64,000 bases of DNA, from contig NC_058192.1 of NCBI RefSeq assembly GCF_907165205.1, positions 10,602,001 through 10,666,000 on the forward strand, read 5' to 3'. The notes under the pieces were generated by a model. That model was not told the DNA's origin, did not search any database, and saw only the letters and a program-made list of their open reading frames with translations. The position numbers and the translations under genes are program-made. This document shows, in pieces, positions 1-10,751 of the stretch. Source of the stretch: Coccinella septempunctata. Its lineage: Eukaryota > Arthropoda > Insecta > Coleoptera > Coccinellidae. Position 1 is the stretch's first letter, and the number at the start of each line of letters is the position of its first letter.

Positions 1-1
1 A

Positions 2-136
2 TGGGGTGGAGCTGGTGCAGGAGCTGGAGCTGGAGCTGGAGCAGGAGCATGGGGAGGTGCTGGAGCTTGGGGTGCAGGCAATGCCGGAGGTTGGGGAGGA
101 GCTGGAGCTTGGAATGGTGCTGGAAGAAGATGGTGA
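2..136 (+). CDS. 3' end of a Gly/Ala/Trp-rich small protein (5' cut by window edge)
   Basis: The frame from base 2 reads Gly-Ala repeats broken by Trp (WGGAGA, AWGAGNAGGW, AWNGAG) and ends GRRW-stop at 134-136. A poly(A) signal follows 69 nt after the stop, the spacing seen in the small peptide genes further right, so I prefer the + strand. Repetitive GGAGCT codons keep the other frames open too; on the minus strand a Pro/Ala-rich frame begins with an ATG near 180, and that is the main alternative. The start, any signal peptide and the length are outside the window. Composition suggests a cuticular, silk-like or glycine-rich secreted peptide. Unlike the five complete peptides to its right it does not end in Gly, so family membership is uncertain. 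Confidence 0.45.
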   Translation, partial: WGGAGAGAGAGAGAGAWGGAGAWGAGNAGGWGGAGAWNGAGRRW

Positions 137-204
137 GCCTGCTGAGGGAGCAGTAATGTTTGTCTTATGACTTTTGTCATTTAAATGTGGAAAAGACAAA
201 TTTA

Positions 205-210
205 AATAAA
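205..210 (+). terminator. AATAAA poly(A) signal
   Basis: Canonical hexamer 69 nt after the stop codon of the Gly/Ala/Trp-rich frame. Confidence 0.5.
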
Positions 211-404
211 TGTTTTCGTTCGATAAAATATTGGTTTTAATTTTCTTTCTTTTATGAAGAACTCCAAGGATTTATTCAAACTATAAACTGAATTACATTT
301 TCACTATAGGAGAGTTTCTGTATTACCGGTGTTACTAGCGACATTCGAATTGTAATAGATATGTAAGACCATAACTCTATTGTCTCTGGAAACACTAGCA
401 ATAC

Positions 405-672
405 CTAGGGGAGAGTTCCTTTGCATTGGAGAGCCCATGAACCGGACGCTACAGTTTTCTACTACACTGGATAATAATTTAGCATCCTTTACGTACCTAA
501 ATCCCATTTTCGCAAAATCGATAGAGATCTCTTGGAAAATGGCTGAGCCTGTGGCTCGCGCCTTGTTGCGAAAATGGGATTTACGTAAAGGATGCTAAAT
601 TACTATCGAGTGTAGTATAAAACTGCAGCGTCCGGTTCATGGGCTGTCCAATTCAAAGGAACTCTCCCCTAC
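405..672. repeat. Foldback (inverted-repeat) element, ~105-bp arms
   Basis: Bases 405-512 (start CTAGGGGAGAGTTCC, end CCCATTTTCGCAA) recur in reverse complement at 566-672 with few mismatches and a small gap. The spacer is about 50 bp. This is a MITE or foldback structure. The open frames across it on both strands follow from the symmetry and are not genes. No clear target-site duplication is visible. Confidence 0.75.
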
Positions 673-1750
673 TATTCGGGAATATTGGAACTACCCCTAA
701 GATAGGTTGTACAATTATTACAAGTGTATCATTTTCACAATATCACCTTCAGTTTGGAGTGGACACACTCCATTTTATACCATTGGTATAACGAAACAAG
801 TGTAATGGTTGAATAACTCATTAATTAGGGATATTCATCAACTTTCGGACACGTCAATTCGATATTAAAAAATCATTCTCACAGTCAACTGTAATGATGA
901 AGAGGAACCTTCAGAATACCTGAAGAGCAAAATTTGATAAAAACTTGGAATATTATAGGATGTCCTATAATATTTTCCTATTTTCATAAATATGAAGTTA
1001 TATCTTCATATATTTATTTGAGGTATCGACTCTGAAGATCTCCGGTACCTAGGGAGAATCAGGATAAAATAATATTAATACTTTCATCAAACCACATCGT
1101 GAATAAGATTTTTTTCGCTGTACGGAATTTCAATCTAATAATTAAAGTGTTTCTACTGACAGTTGAAATACTTGAATTGTAGAAGAATTATTCAAGGATT
1201 GGTGTGACTTAAGAAATATTGGCTTTTTATTGATTCCGAATATTACTTCCTTGAAACAACAAATATAGGTATTCTTTGAGATTTTGATGATAGTTTTCGA
1301 TGCTATTGAAAAATATATTTTTTATGTACATTATGTCACTTTTCCTCTGCATACACTGAGATCTGGAACGAGGAACAGGTTTTAGGATCTATCTCTTGTT
1401 GCCATTTCTTTACACCCACATTGTTTTTGGATTGTAACACTCTATTTCAAAAGAATATATTTATATATATTATTTACTTGAAAATGAAGAATATATTGTT
1501 TCATGGCATCGAAAAAATATCATTTTCCTTCGAATTTCAACGTTAGTTTTTCAATGCCATGCAAGAATATATGTTTCATCATCTAATTCAGTGACTGAAT
1601 CTTTGAATTCAAGACTTGAAGATATCTCAGCAGATTAAATTTATTAAATTTGTTCAGGATATATCGTGAACTATGTTCGAATTATTGATCAACCCATTTT
1701 AAAATTAGCTCTAGAATACCTAAAGAAAAAACAATGATTTCAATCTACAC
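673..1750. other. Intergenic, nothing recognised
   Basis: AT-rich with short runs only; no supported exon, RNA gene or repeat structure seen on either strand. Confidence 0.5.
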
Positions 1751-1756
1751 TTTATT
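1751..1756 (-). terminator. AATAAA poly(A) signal (minus strand)
   Basis: TTTATT on + gives AATAAA about 50 nt beyond the stop of the 1805-2023 gene. Confidence 0.65.
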
Positions 1757-1804
1757 CCTTATGTACAAATGAAAAATTCGTACTGCAAAGCATTCCATAA
1801 AAAC

Positions 1805-2023
1805 TCAACCAAGATGTCCATGAGCTAGGAGTCCATGACCAATCACCACACCATGTCCTGGGGCAATAAGAGCTGGGGCAGCGATAGCAGCTGGGGCTAC
1901 AGCAACAGCAGCAGCAGGGGCAGCCAAAACAGCTCCATGTCCAAGTCCCCAAGGAATCACACTAGCTTGGGCGAAACCAATAGCCAATACGGCAATAACA
2001 ACAATGAGCATTACTTTCATCAT
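1805..2023 (-). CDS. Small secreted Ala/Val/Pro/Gly/His-rich peptide (NPLP/cuticle-like)
   Basis: A single-exon frame of 72 residues starting ATG-ATG (MMKVMLIVV). Residues 1 to about 20 form a clear signal peptide (hydrophobic core, AxA-type site before SVIPWG). The mature part is low-complexity Ala/Val/Pro with GHG motifs and ends HGHLG-stop. A TATA box lies 33 nt ahead of a plausible initiator and AATAAA lies about 50 nt past the stop, so this is a complete intronless gene. Insect neuropeptide-like precursor 3/4 proteins and some cuticular peptides have this plan; I infer a secreted haemolymph or cuticle peptide. The C-terminal Gly could donate an amide if processed. The mature N-terminus SVI is shared with the gene at 10447. 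The opposite-strand frames over this stretch are shadows. Confidence 0.8.
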   Translation of the reverse strand: MMKVMLIVVIAVLAIGFAQASVIPWGLGHGAVLAAPAAAVAVAPAAIAAPALIAPGHGVVIGHGLLAHGHLG

Positions 2024-2085
2024 CTTGATTGTTTGATACTTCGATACCTTCGTTCGAATTGATACCCTACTTCACGAACAAGAAG

Positions 2086-2093
2086 TATTTATA
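2086..2093 (-). promoter_or_regulatory. TATA box for the 1805-2023 gene
   Basis: TATAAATA on the minus strand, with a TATCAA initiator-like site whose A is at 2060, 33 nt downstream. The ATG at 2023 leaves a short 5' UTR. Confidence 0.6.
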
Positions 2094-3463
2094 CGAGTCA
2101 CACAAGGATAATGCGATTTTTTCATCGTTTATTGGAGGGAAAGTGCAAGTGTTTCAATATGAATAATTGTTTATTGTCCTTATCCATCAGCAATGTCTAC
2201 ATATTTTTATACACTTCGAGGAATAATTTCTTCCGTGTGAGCAAATTCTATTTATTTTTATCACCTGCATATCTTTGAGCTTTGTCACGTTTCAGATCTA
2301 TCAAAATTGTATGGAGGATATTTCAATTTTCTGTCTTGAAATACTCAAATTAAGATTCACCTTTTTTCAGGAGTTTTCTTTGAATATGAGTGTCGACATT
2401 ACTCAAATTTTAATTCTGACCTAATCATTACCAAACTCTGAAAGATAGATTGAATTGAACCAACCCAAACCGTCAGAGACACATCTTCCAATTCACAGCA
2501 TAGTTTGTCTGGTTTCAACAGTTTCCAGATTGAAATTTGGAAGCTGGGAATGGGCCCTTCAACTCCATCTTTGTTTTAATTATGCATTTCAACAACAGAG
2601 ACATTCAGTCAACAAAACTGTTGTTGAACTCGAGAATATTCAGCTGAACACAATCATTCTAGGTATAAGAATGCAATACTATTTGTTCCGACAATTCGGA
2701 AGTGACTCTTTTTCCACTGAAGGTAATTTCATTCACTGAAAACAATTATAACTTTCTGGAAAAATCGGTTCACTTTGAACAAATATTTTTGTCGTTATGG
2801 AAGAGCATTTGGACACATACTCTTGAGAATCCACGATTAAAATACTTTTTTTAAGAATTTAAATCAAGAGGAAATGGTTTTTCATGTTCTTCTATTTATC
2901 TGTATCATAATTCATCCAAATAGAAGGTTTGGAGGAGACCTAATAAAAGATAACTGGGCAATATTTTCCAGAATTTTCGACAGCAGCATGTATAAATACA
3001 AATTCTTTCTATTCGACATGCAGTTGGCATAGCATAATGCATCTTTACTGGATGCTAACTAGAGTTCAGGCCAGTTCATCCCCTATCCAGAATATATTGT
3101 GGTGCAATAATAAACACCCATTCAGCTATAATATACGGCCTGCGTTTGTACAACAGCCCAGTTGACGTAATGAGGCAAAAATTGGAGCTAACCCAATAAT
3201 TTAATAGATGGACATGGTCCATTGGGATTGTTATGCATATTATGATAATTGCATTTACTGGATCAATACCATCTGGTTCACAAAGAGAGAATGAACTTGA
3301 TCTATTGTATTAGCAATTATAATATTATTGTGTGTAATCATAATCGATCATTTGGAATCTCAATTCCGGATTGGAATGCCAATGCATGTCCTTTTTCGAT
3401 CTACTCTGGACCAATAGTAGGCTAGAGGATAAAAATGATATGATATGGAGGCACCTGCTGAAA
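2094..3463. other. Intergenic, nothing recognised
   Basis: AT-rich; short open frames have no family resemblance and no gene signals. Confidence 0.5.
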
Positions 3464-3465
3464 TA

Positions 3466-4343
3466 CAGGGTACATTTGAAGGTGAGGCTTTTTTCTAACA
3501 GAAGGTAGAACTGGTCAAAATGAAGCGTATCACAAAAAATCACCTATACAAAACTTTAATAATGACAAAGTTGAAAAAAAACTGAAAATTATTACTGAAA
3601 TAGATCCTAATGTGCCCCTAGATCGTTTATTAGCTGAATTATCGCAGTGGAAAAAAACTCCTGATTCGACCACGTGGTTTCGTTTAGGATATTGGCTCGT
3701 TCGATATTTACATGGTAATGAAAATGGAAACTTTGGATTGCCCAATTGTTCTCATTATTTTTTAGTAACTCACGATTTTATGAAATGGCTCATTTCGATA
3801 CCAACTGACAGAAGAGACTTAGGACACAAGTGTAAAAATAGAATGATACTTCAAAATCTGACCAATAAAATTCGTCTAAATTATTCACGAATTTTTTCAC
3901 AATGGGCGTCACAATCTTCTTGTTTGAACATTCCAACAATCGTCAAAAAATGGGATGAAATGGGGAAACATCATAGCACTTATTCAACTCAACTAACATA
4001 AGCACTTTCAAGAAACTGCCTCGATTTTCTACATTTTTTTCACCCTAAATTGCACGATACAACAACTATGATTCTCTCAAAAGTGACCTGATGCATCTAA
4101 TCCGATGAACTTGGTACTGAACCATTCATTGTCCTGCCATATGTTTATGTTTTGTTTCGTTTTTGCAATGCCGGAGTCACCTTCCACAGTCCCGTACTTG
4201 AAATTCAATGAAATTTTGTCGAAGTTCGTGGGGTTGTATCTCAGCCATCTTGGATATTTTATGTAGACAATTTTTGATTAAATGACTTATTTTGATGAGT
4301 TCTACCTTCTGTCAAAAAAAGGCTCACTTTTGAATACACCCTG
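3466..4343. mobile_element. TIR DNA element, 878 bp, TA-flanked, CAGGGT ends
   Basis: The left end CAGGGTACATTTGAAGGTGA and the right end, read inward from 4343 (CAGGGTGTATTCAAAAGTGA), are imperfect inverted repeats. They continue through CTTTTTT..ACAGAAGGTAGAACT for about 50 bp. Both ends are bordered by TA (3464-3465 and 4344-4345), as expected of Tc1/mariner-type insertion. The same CAGGGTGT end occurs in other short elements of this window (26330, 28197, 40924). No transposase is recognised. The interior holds a long open frame (3486-4001). Confidence 0.7.
3486..4001 (+). other. Open frame inside the TIR element, unknown product
   Basis: Stop-to-stop open frame of 171 codons in AT-rich DNA, ending at TAA 3999-4001. 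It has no ATG near its 5' end (a GTG stands at 3612; the first in-frame Met is near 3780). It might be an internal exon, a remnant of the element's protein, or chance. Composition is mixed and protein-like, with several Trp (SQWKK, TTWFRLGYW, KKWDEM), rather than low-complexity. I recognise no domain and cannot assign a function. Confidence 0.3.
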
Positions 4344-4345
4344 TA

Positions 4346-6052
4346 TTTCCACTCTTCGGTATTATCATTGAATTGCTTAAGAGACCTTCAGAAAGTCAAT
4401 TATTAGCGATATTATTGATATAATCTCACACATGATGATTATAGTATGTTGGTTAAATGAAGATTTTGTACTCAAAAAGAACTTTTTGAGTGTCTCCGAG
4501 TAGGCAAAGTGTAGTTGTTAGTAAAGCGTTGAATCGCTTGTCCAAAGTATTGCGCATGTCTAGTCTGCAATGTCACAGCAATCACACTGCTTACCTAACC
4601 CACAACAGACATTACAATAGCCAATGCTTTGATGAATTTCAAGGTGTTTGTAGCAGAAGGAATCTTCTTCAAGCCTTCAGAGACCATGCACAAGCTAAAG
4701 TCTTTATTTTGATCAATTCTTTACTATGTTTTCGTTCTTGTCTTGCTTACTGTTGTCATTTTAATTAGGTTAACCGTATGTAGATTGTAGACACTCAATT
4801 ACATAGTAATATACAAAATTCCTTCAAAACAATTCACCAATTTCAAGATAATGTCTTGCCGTCTCTCTTCCAAGATGAGACAGCAGATCCCTTCGACTCT
4901 ATAGACCACCGGCTGCAGCTTGAAATATTTGCCGCCCACGCGGGCGATTCTCGATTGATCGGAACGCCCGGCTCACATTACAAAGTCAATTCCTAGGGAA
5001 TATTTCGCGGTTCGGCAAAGTCACGAATTTCCGGATATTGGAATATCGCAATTCGCTGGTAATGGGGGAGCGGAAACTTATATTTCCCGTTGAAACTGTT
5101 CGAATTGAACGGCAGAACCACTTCCTGCAGCTGGGGATGTTCCCCAGACCGGGGAGATTGGCTTGTCGAGGTGATAACGTCGGAAAAGTGAATAAAACTG
5201 GATTTCCATGAAAGCTGCAATCCTATCTTTCCGTTGGATTATTATTACCCCAGATTTGTTTGCGTTTTTGGTTATATTTGTTATGATTCTTTTCATCATC
5301 AGTTCGATTGAGTTGAAAGAAGAGGAAAATCTGTAGTCAGGACCCTGAAATCTGTGATACTCTTTTTATTTGGTCATTTGGATGGTTGTCTGAAGATTTC
5401 ACATCAGTAGTGGTTCACGCAATTTGTATTTTTTTCAAATATTCTCATGAACAGCACATCGAAATACTTACAATTCATCACTGATGAAAACCATGTTTAA
5501 CTAGACCTTCGAATCTTGCAATTGAAAGCACGATAAGTGATAAGGGATCGGTAATTGAAGGGTCTGAATTATTTAATGCGCTCCTATATTTTTTTCGTGT
5601 TTCCTATTTTGATTATTTTCGATTTTCTTTTAATTTTCTGATGACGGGGTATGATCTAGATCTAGACTACAAAAAGCTACATGGAATTATTCAATCATTC
5701 ATATCGTTTCGATATAATTTATTTGACAACATACATATTGATTCTAGCAATCATTTCACTTACGTAGGAGCAATTATTTATACATTAATTTTTATAAAAC
5801 AGCTTCATCACAATTTCATCTGGGAATAGATGGAGCTACTCAACATTTTAGTCTAGAAAAAATCAAAAACGTCACATCTCAATGCAGCATCATAAAGAAT
5901 ATCCAGAAAACAAAAATTTAAACCGTTATATACACAAAAAAAAACAACAATGTGAATAACTATCTGAATAAATCATCTAAAATTGAATTACATGAGCCAT
6001 TAAGTTTTCTCTAGATTAAAAATTGAAGAAACATAATCACTTTCACATCATA
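4346..6052. other. Intergenic, nothing recognised
   Basis: Slightly higher GC around 4860-5000 (GCCGCCCACGCGGGCG) but no exon structure that I can support. Confidence 0.45.
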
Positions 6053-6316
6053 ATGAAGACACTTTTCATTATATTAACATGGGATGAATCTTTAACGATG
6101 ATATTAAATTTCCCTGCTGATTTCGATCAACCAAGGGTGATTGCTCCAGATGTAGGGGGTGATCCAGAACGTTGGGTTACAAGGATGGGAGTGGATCTAG
6201 CTGAAGCTAGTACCAATATGACCAACACTAATACAACTGCGAGTTTTCTGAACATTTTGAAAGGTCTTTATCACCCTGATTATTCAAGTCCTATTTATAC
6301 TGCAATAAATGGATGA
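6053..6316 (+). CDS. Hypothetical small protein, 87 aa
   Basis: ATG-initiated frame (MKTLFIILTW). The N-terminus is hydrophobic but interrupted by acidic residues, so it is a weak signal peptide. The rest has normal composition (PRVIAPDVGGDPERWVTRMG) and two potential N-glycosylation sites (NMT, NTT). TATATAC at 5927-5933 lies 120 nt upstream and AATAAA at 6422-6427 lies about 105 nt past the stop, which would suit a small single-exon gene. The APDVGGDPERW stretch does not match any family I can name. The real N-terminus could come from an upstream exon, or the frame may be fortuitous. Confidence 0.3.
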   Translation: MKTLFIILTWDESLTMILNFPADFDQPRVIAPDVGGDPERWVTRMGVDLAEASTNMTNTNTTASFLNILKGLYHPDYSSPIYTAING

Positions 6317-6421
6317 CGACATTTTCTTCCTGATTTCCTGCTATCTATTTTCCATGATTCGATAGGAATATTCATGACAGAAAAGTTACGCTTATTATAC
6401 GCATAATTGAAGTGACAGAAT

Positions 6422-6427
6422 AATAAA
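6422..6427 (+). terminator. AATAAA poly(A) signal (possible)
   Basis: Canonical hexamer after the 6053-6316 frame; chance occurrence is likely in such AT-rich DNA. Confidence 0.25.
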
Positions 6428-8500
6428 ATATGGGGAATGGTCGGAATGGATTATTATTCGGAATGAATATTTTGTGGTTCCATGATAGAATGTTGAACTG
6501 ATATTCATTTCGTGAATTTTTGTTCAATTTGTCTCTACTTCCTTTTTTTACAAACTTTTCATTTTATTATAAATATCCCTGTAGTGAAAAAATTATGCCT
6601 CAGAAGGGAAAGCTTTTTTCATAGATTAATTGTGATTTTTCCGTCAGAAGAAGGTATTATAGAGGCAAGCCAAATTCACAGTATGATAAGACCTTCAATA
6701 TCGAAATAATATGTAGAATTTGAAAAAAAAACCTTTACAAAGGGATACAGCCCAATTTTTGGAGTAGTTGTGAATTGATATAATAAAAATGGCAAAATGA
6801 GAGATTAGGAAGGAATAAATTCGATAATTTTTGCTCTATTGGCATAACTAAAAGTAAATAAGTGCGACAAACTTTATAGGGGTTGATTTTACATGAATGC
6901 TCTTATTTATTTATTTCTGTCCAGTCGAGATATGCAAATGAAAGTTAGTGGGTTATTGCTTATTTTCAACATGCAATCAAGACCTCCTATCTCGGAAAAT
7001 GGTGCATCTGCGGACAACCTGTACATAAGCTGTATGAGGACATATTCACATGCAAACATGTACCTAACATACCTCTTCATGAAATATTTTGCTCCTGTTA
7101 ATCTTTTTAGATAAGAGTTCGCTCAAAACGAAAATTCCAATTTTCATAACTCTATCCAGTAAGAGTATATATAGTAGATTTATGAATCTTGAATTTATCT
7201 TTATGATACTTCATGCACAGAGAAAACTATTTTGTTGAATCCAGATTTTTAGTTTCTTTGGTTTTCATTTTCTTCATGTAAGAAAAATTAATTTCAATGA
7301 AAATAACTTCTGTTGGATTGATAAAATAACGTTCTTTGAAGTAAGACTCTGTTTTCTTTGAAACAGTTTTGAAAATTTTTGTAGATTGGAAGATATAAAT
7401 CGTTGTTTCAATTCGAGTATGTTTTGAAATTTTGAACTACCAAAGATCTTGATTGCAATATTCATTTCTTTGGAAGAAAAGAATCAACAGTCGTCTTCAA
7501 ACTATTGCATGTCGTTTCCAAATAAATTATTGCTTTGTAAGTGGTACGCTTAAATGATCAAACAGAGTTTATTTATTCTTTGGTTTAATACCTCATTTCA
7601 TTTCGCCCAGTTGAGTAAGTTATTGAATCAAAGAAATATTAGACATATGGGTACCGCATTCATATACTGTTTTATTCAATATTTTTCTCTTTTTTACTCA
7701 AAACTTGATATAACAACGACCATGTGATCAAGTGACACCAACAACAGTAGGTACGTGATTTATAATAAAATTTCTATTACCTATGTAATTAGGCATAATG
7801 TTCTGGTTTGCAGAACGTCGCAGTAACGAACCCAAATTACTAGATACTTCTGCAGCATTGCCATTCTTCTTCAATGGTAATAGTATTTATATACTTTTCT
7901 GATTATTCATTTTATTACGTTGCCTATGAAGTAGGTATATTTCAATTTGTTTCCGTGAGTTTTTTCATTGGTGATTTATTTTAAATCTCGATGATGAACA
8001 AATTTTTTTTTTTTTAACAACGAATCTCAGTCTTGTCTAGTCAAATATTGACTTGTTAAAGTTACTAGTCTTTTGAACTTCCAATAATCATATATGATCA
8101 TTGTTGAATAATAATTAGAATTATATTTCTAATTATTTCTATATTATTCTTTCGGTAGAGGACTAAAAATGTGACCAAAAACTATCGATATAATAATCAA
8201 TTTTAGTATCAATACTGTAGAAGCAGGTGATCTTATTTCCTGTCAATTATGATAATGAACTAACTGCGTATGCCACGAAAATTTTATTTTTCAATTCATC
8301 CCATAATATGTCCCCCTTTACAATAAGGGGGACTTATCCACCTTCAAAAGAGAAGAAATAATCACAGGCTCAGGTAAAGTTGAAGGAAGTAGTAGAAAAT
8401 TAATTGCTTATGGTTATTATCTCTTAGAATTTTATTTAGTTCAAAGTATTACCGAATATCGCCCTTTTCTAGATGCCATTTATTATAAATAAAGGTATTC
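6428..8500. other. Intergenic, nothing recognised
   Basis: AT-rich. From about 8540 GC rises into the probable 5' UTR of the SAM-domain gene. Confidence 0.45.
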
Positions 8501-8707
8501 TATTCCATTTCACTCAACTTGTCTGACAACACTGCTCTGCTATGCTGAACGCGCACGCGTGTGTTCAACGTCAGCCATATTCTTGTTCTTTGCTCAGCCT
8601 GTCAGCCATGCCATGAGCCAAAGCGTCGACGCCATCGCATTACTTTCCCGCTTGAAGTAGCGTGAGCCTGCGTGAACCGTGAATGTGGAATTCTTGTATT
8701 CACAGTG

Positions 8708-8768
8708 ATGGATTTGAGTGAGTTTCTACAGAGCTGTGGAATTGGTCATCTAACTGATCATTTCAGAG
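8708..8768 (+). CDS. SAM-domain protein, first coding exon
   Basis: The ATG at 8708 follows a locally GC-richer stretch (about 8540-8700) that looks like a 5' UTR. It encodes MDLSEFLQSCGIGHLTDHFR and is cut after one base of the next codon by a GTGAG donor (GT at 8769-8770, phase 1). Joined to 8993-9117 it gives a continuous sterile alpha motif: helix 1 with EFLQSCGIGHLTDHF, then the Asn-Ile-Asp turn. SAM domains mediate protein-protein or RNA contacts. The remaining exons were not found, so the full architecture is unknown; SAM-led proteins of insects include both host regulators and transposon-related genes. Confidence 0.75.
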
Positions 8769-8992
8769 GTGAGTTTTAATATGATGGATTAGAATTATCC
8801 CTGTTATAGCGTAACTCATTTATAGGATATTTTTTCATTCCGTATTATAAACGCTCCTGGTAGAATGAAAAACTTCGTTGCATAGGTACAGTATTCATCA
8901 AATTACATCAGATATAGTTTTGCAAAATAATAGAATCAATTAATGAAAATTTATTCATGACTACCTAATAATTGTTCAACTTTGTTTTATAG

Positions 8993-9117
8993 AACAAAAT
9001 ATCGACTCGTTGGATTTATTGTCTGACCTGACACCAGAATTGATAAAGGACTTAGTTGTGAACGTTGGCGATCATCTCAAGTTTTTGAGAGGTTCGAAAA
9101 ATTTACAGATCGTACAG
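8993..9117 (+). CDS. SAM-domain protein, second coding exon
   Basis: The acceptor TTTGTTTTATAG ends at 8992 and the donor GTAAGA starts at 9118. The exon completes the split Glu codon, then reads QNIDSLDLLSDLTPELIKDL and VVNVGDHLKFLRGSKNLQIVQ, ending in phase 0. LLSDLTPELIKDL..VGDHLKFL is the second half of a SAM domain (the L..L.EEDLKELGI.GDRLKIL pattern). With exon 1 this makes 62 residues. Downstream to 10370 I see only AT-rich sequence, so the next exon is in or beyond the peptide cluster, or the gene is truncated. Confidence 0.75.
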
Positions 9118-10370
9118 GTAAGATTATTAATTCTATCTGTGATTTTTGGTTAACGATCATTTTTATTTCAGAATGTTTTTTTCAATTCAACTATAGATCA
9201 TTGTATGAATATGATATTCATAAAGAGTTTAATTGTTCTGTTGAATATTTGTGCTTACACTGAATAAATGAATTTCTTGATGCGAAGTATATTATTTTAC
9301 TTTCAGCCCATTTTTTTTTCAGGAGAATTGTTGAGGTCCAAAAATATTCTATTTGCCTCAAAAAAATTCGTTTCTATTAGGAATAAATTTATATTTGTTA
9401 CAAATAGATTTTTATTTGAAAGTCAATCATTTTTCCAACAGGATAAACAAAACATTTTTGCTAAAAGTTTAAATGATTTCAAAAAAATTTTCCAAAAATT
9501 ATTTATTTCAATCAAATTATATAAGTTCTTCAAGGTAAATCAATATGCCTTCAATTCAAGTAAGTATAATTTTATACTAAAATTCGAAGTGCTTTGGAAC
9601 GAGTTCACTTTCTTTCATTCGAATAATCATAAACTCTGATTGAGACCTCATTTCATTACAGTAAAAATTACTATTTTTGAGTTGAAAAATATTTTATTTG
9701 AATTAACACATCATGATCTGTAAAACGAAATCAAAATACTTTTATTAAACTATTTTTTATTTGAATTGAACTGTATAGAGTCTTGATTCGATTTCCTCGA
9801 AATTCAAACCAAAAAAACATTTTTTTACTTTGAAAACAGTAGATCCTAAAGTGTAATCGTACTTCGATTGAATTAATAAAATATTTCTTTGATAAAGTCA
9901 AAGAAATCGCATTCTTCATATAACAAACATGTTTGTTTCGGTCTATTGAAAGCTCTAATTTATTCAGTTCAAGTAATTTTTTGTTGTTACAAAGAAATGA
10001 TTTTCTCTGTGTGGATTAATCGATTCCTCTATTATTCAAGCAATTATGTTGCTTAATCTTTCGTTAATTCAATAATTCCTCTTTCAATTTGAAATGTGAA
10101 ATAACTCAAGAGTTTCGTCTATTGAAAAATTTATTTGAATCCATCACGCTATTGAAAATCGGATGTTAGATTCTCAGGAAAAATGAAACTTCTTATGTTT
10201 CATTAATATCATATGTATTACTCAATTTCTGACTCAATATCACGAAGTTCCCGATCATCAAGTATTGCCTAGTGAAGAAACTTGTTTTACTAGCGGAAAA
10301 CAAAGAACGGCCTACTTCGTATCATAATTCAATGACAAACTTCATGGGATTTTTTCGAATGAAAAAGGAA
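9118..10370. other. Probable intron / intergenic, nothing recognised
   Basis: Extremely AT-rich. The open frame at 9268-9639 is Phe/Lys/Asn-rich and looks like unselected AT sequence. Confidence 0.5.
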
Positions 10371-10377
10371 CTATGTA

Positions 10378-10385
10378 CATAAATA
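10378..10385 (+). promoter_or_regulatory. Core promoter of the 10447 peptide gene
   Basis: Weak TATA (CATAAATA), with an arthropod-type TCAGT initiator at 10417-10421 about 40 nt downstream. The spacing is slightly long. Confidence 0.4.
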
Positions 10386-10446
10386 CCAGATCTTTCTTCT
10401 AACAATCATAATAACTTCAGTCTTAACGAAGTAAAAAGCAACCACC

Positions 10447-10638
10447 ATGTTCAAGAAAGTACTTGTATTCGCTCTTTTCGTAGTGTTCGCTCTGGCTTCA
10501 GTCCAGGCTAGCGTTATTGGAATTGGCGTTCCAACAGCCGTAGGGGTAGCTGGAGTTGGTGTTCCCCTTGGTGTTGGCGTTGGAGTTGGAGTCCCAGCTA
10601 TTGGAGTTGTTGGACATCCTGGAGTTATCGTCGGTTGA
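10447..10638 (+). CDS. Small secreted Gly/Val-rich peptide (NPLP-like)
   Basis: Single-exon frame of 63 residues. The start ACCACCATG has an excellent Kozak context. The signal peptide MFKKVLVFALFVVFALASVQA precedes a mature part beginning SVIGIGVPT, then Gly-Val repeats (GVPLGVGVGVGVPAIG), ending GHPGVIVG-stop. The SVI mature start is shared with the 1805-2023 gene, and the hydrophobic-plus-Gly end with the other four complete members. AATAAA lies 27 nt after the stop. The plan fits insect neuropeptide-like precursors of the NPLP3/4 type or cuticle peptides. A receptor or function cannot be read from the sequence. Confidence 0.82.
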   Translation: MFKKVLVFALFVVFALASVQASVIGIGVPTAVGVAGVGVPLGVGVGVGVPAIGVVGHPGVIVG

Positions 10639-10664
10639 GGAAGCTTTTGATTTGAAGAATACAC

Positions 10665-10670
10665 AATAAA
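10665..10670 (+). terminator. AATAAA poly(A) signal
   Basis: 27 nt after the stop of the 10447 gene. Confidence 0.65.
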
Positions 10671-10751
10671 ATTCGCTAAATCTATATATTTTTTCCTTTT
10701 TCCCTATCCGCTTATTAATTAGAAAGCTCAGGATCCATTTTTCGAAATATT

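Noticed and set aside
1752..2062. Cys-rich minus frame (1752-1952) and Ser/Asn-rich + frame (1835-2062)
   Set aside because: Alternative frames over the Ala/Val-rich peptide gene, whose signal peptide, TATA box and poly(A) signal decide for 1805-2023.
9268..9639. 123-codon frame rich in Phe, Lys and Asn
   Set aside because: Typical of unselected AT-rich DNA; no splice link to the SAM exons.
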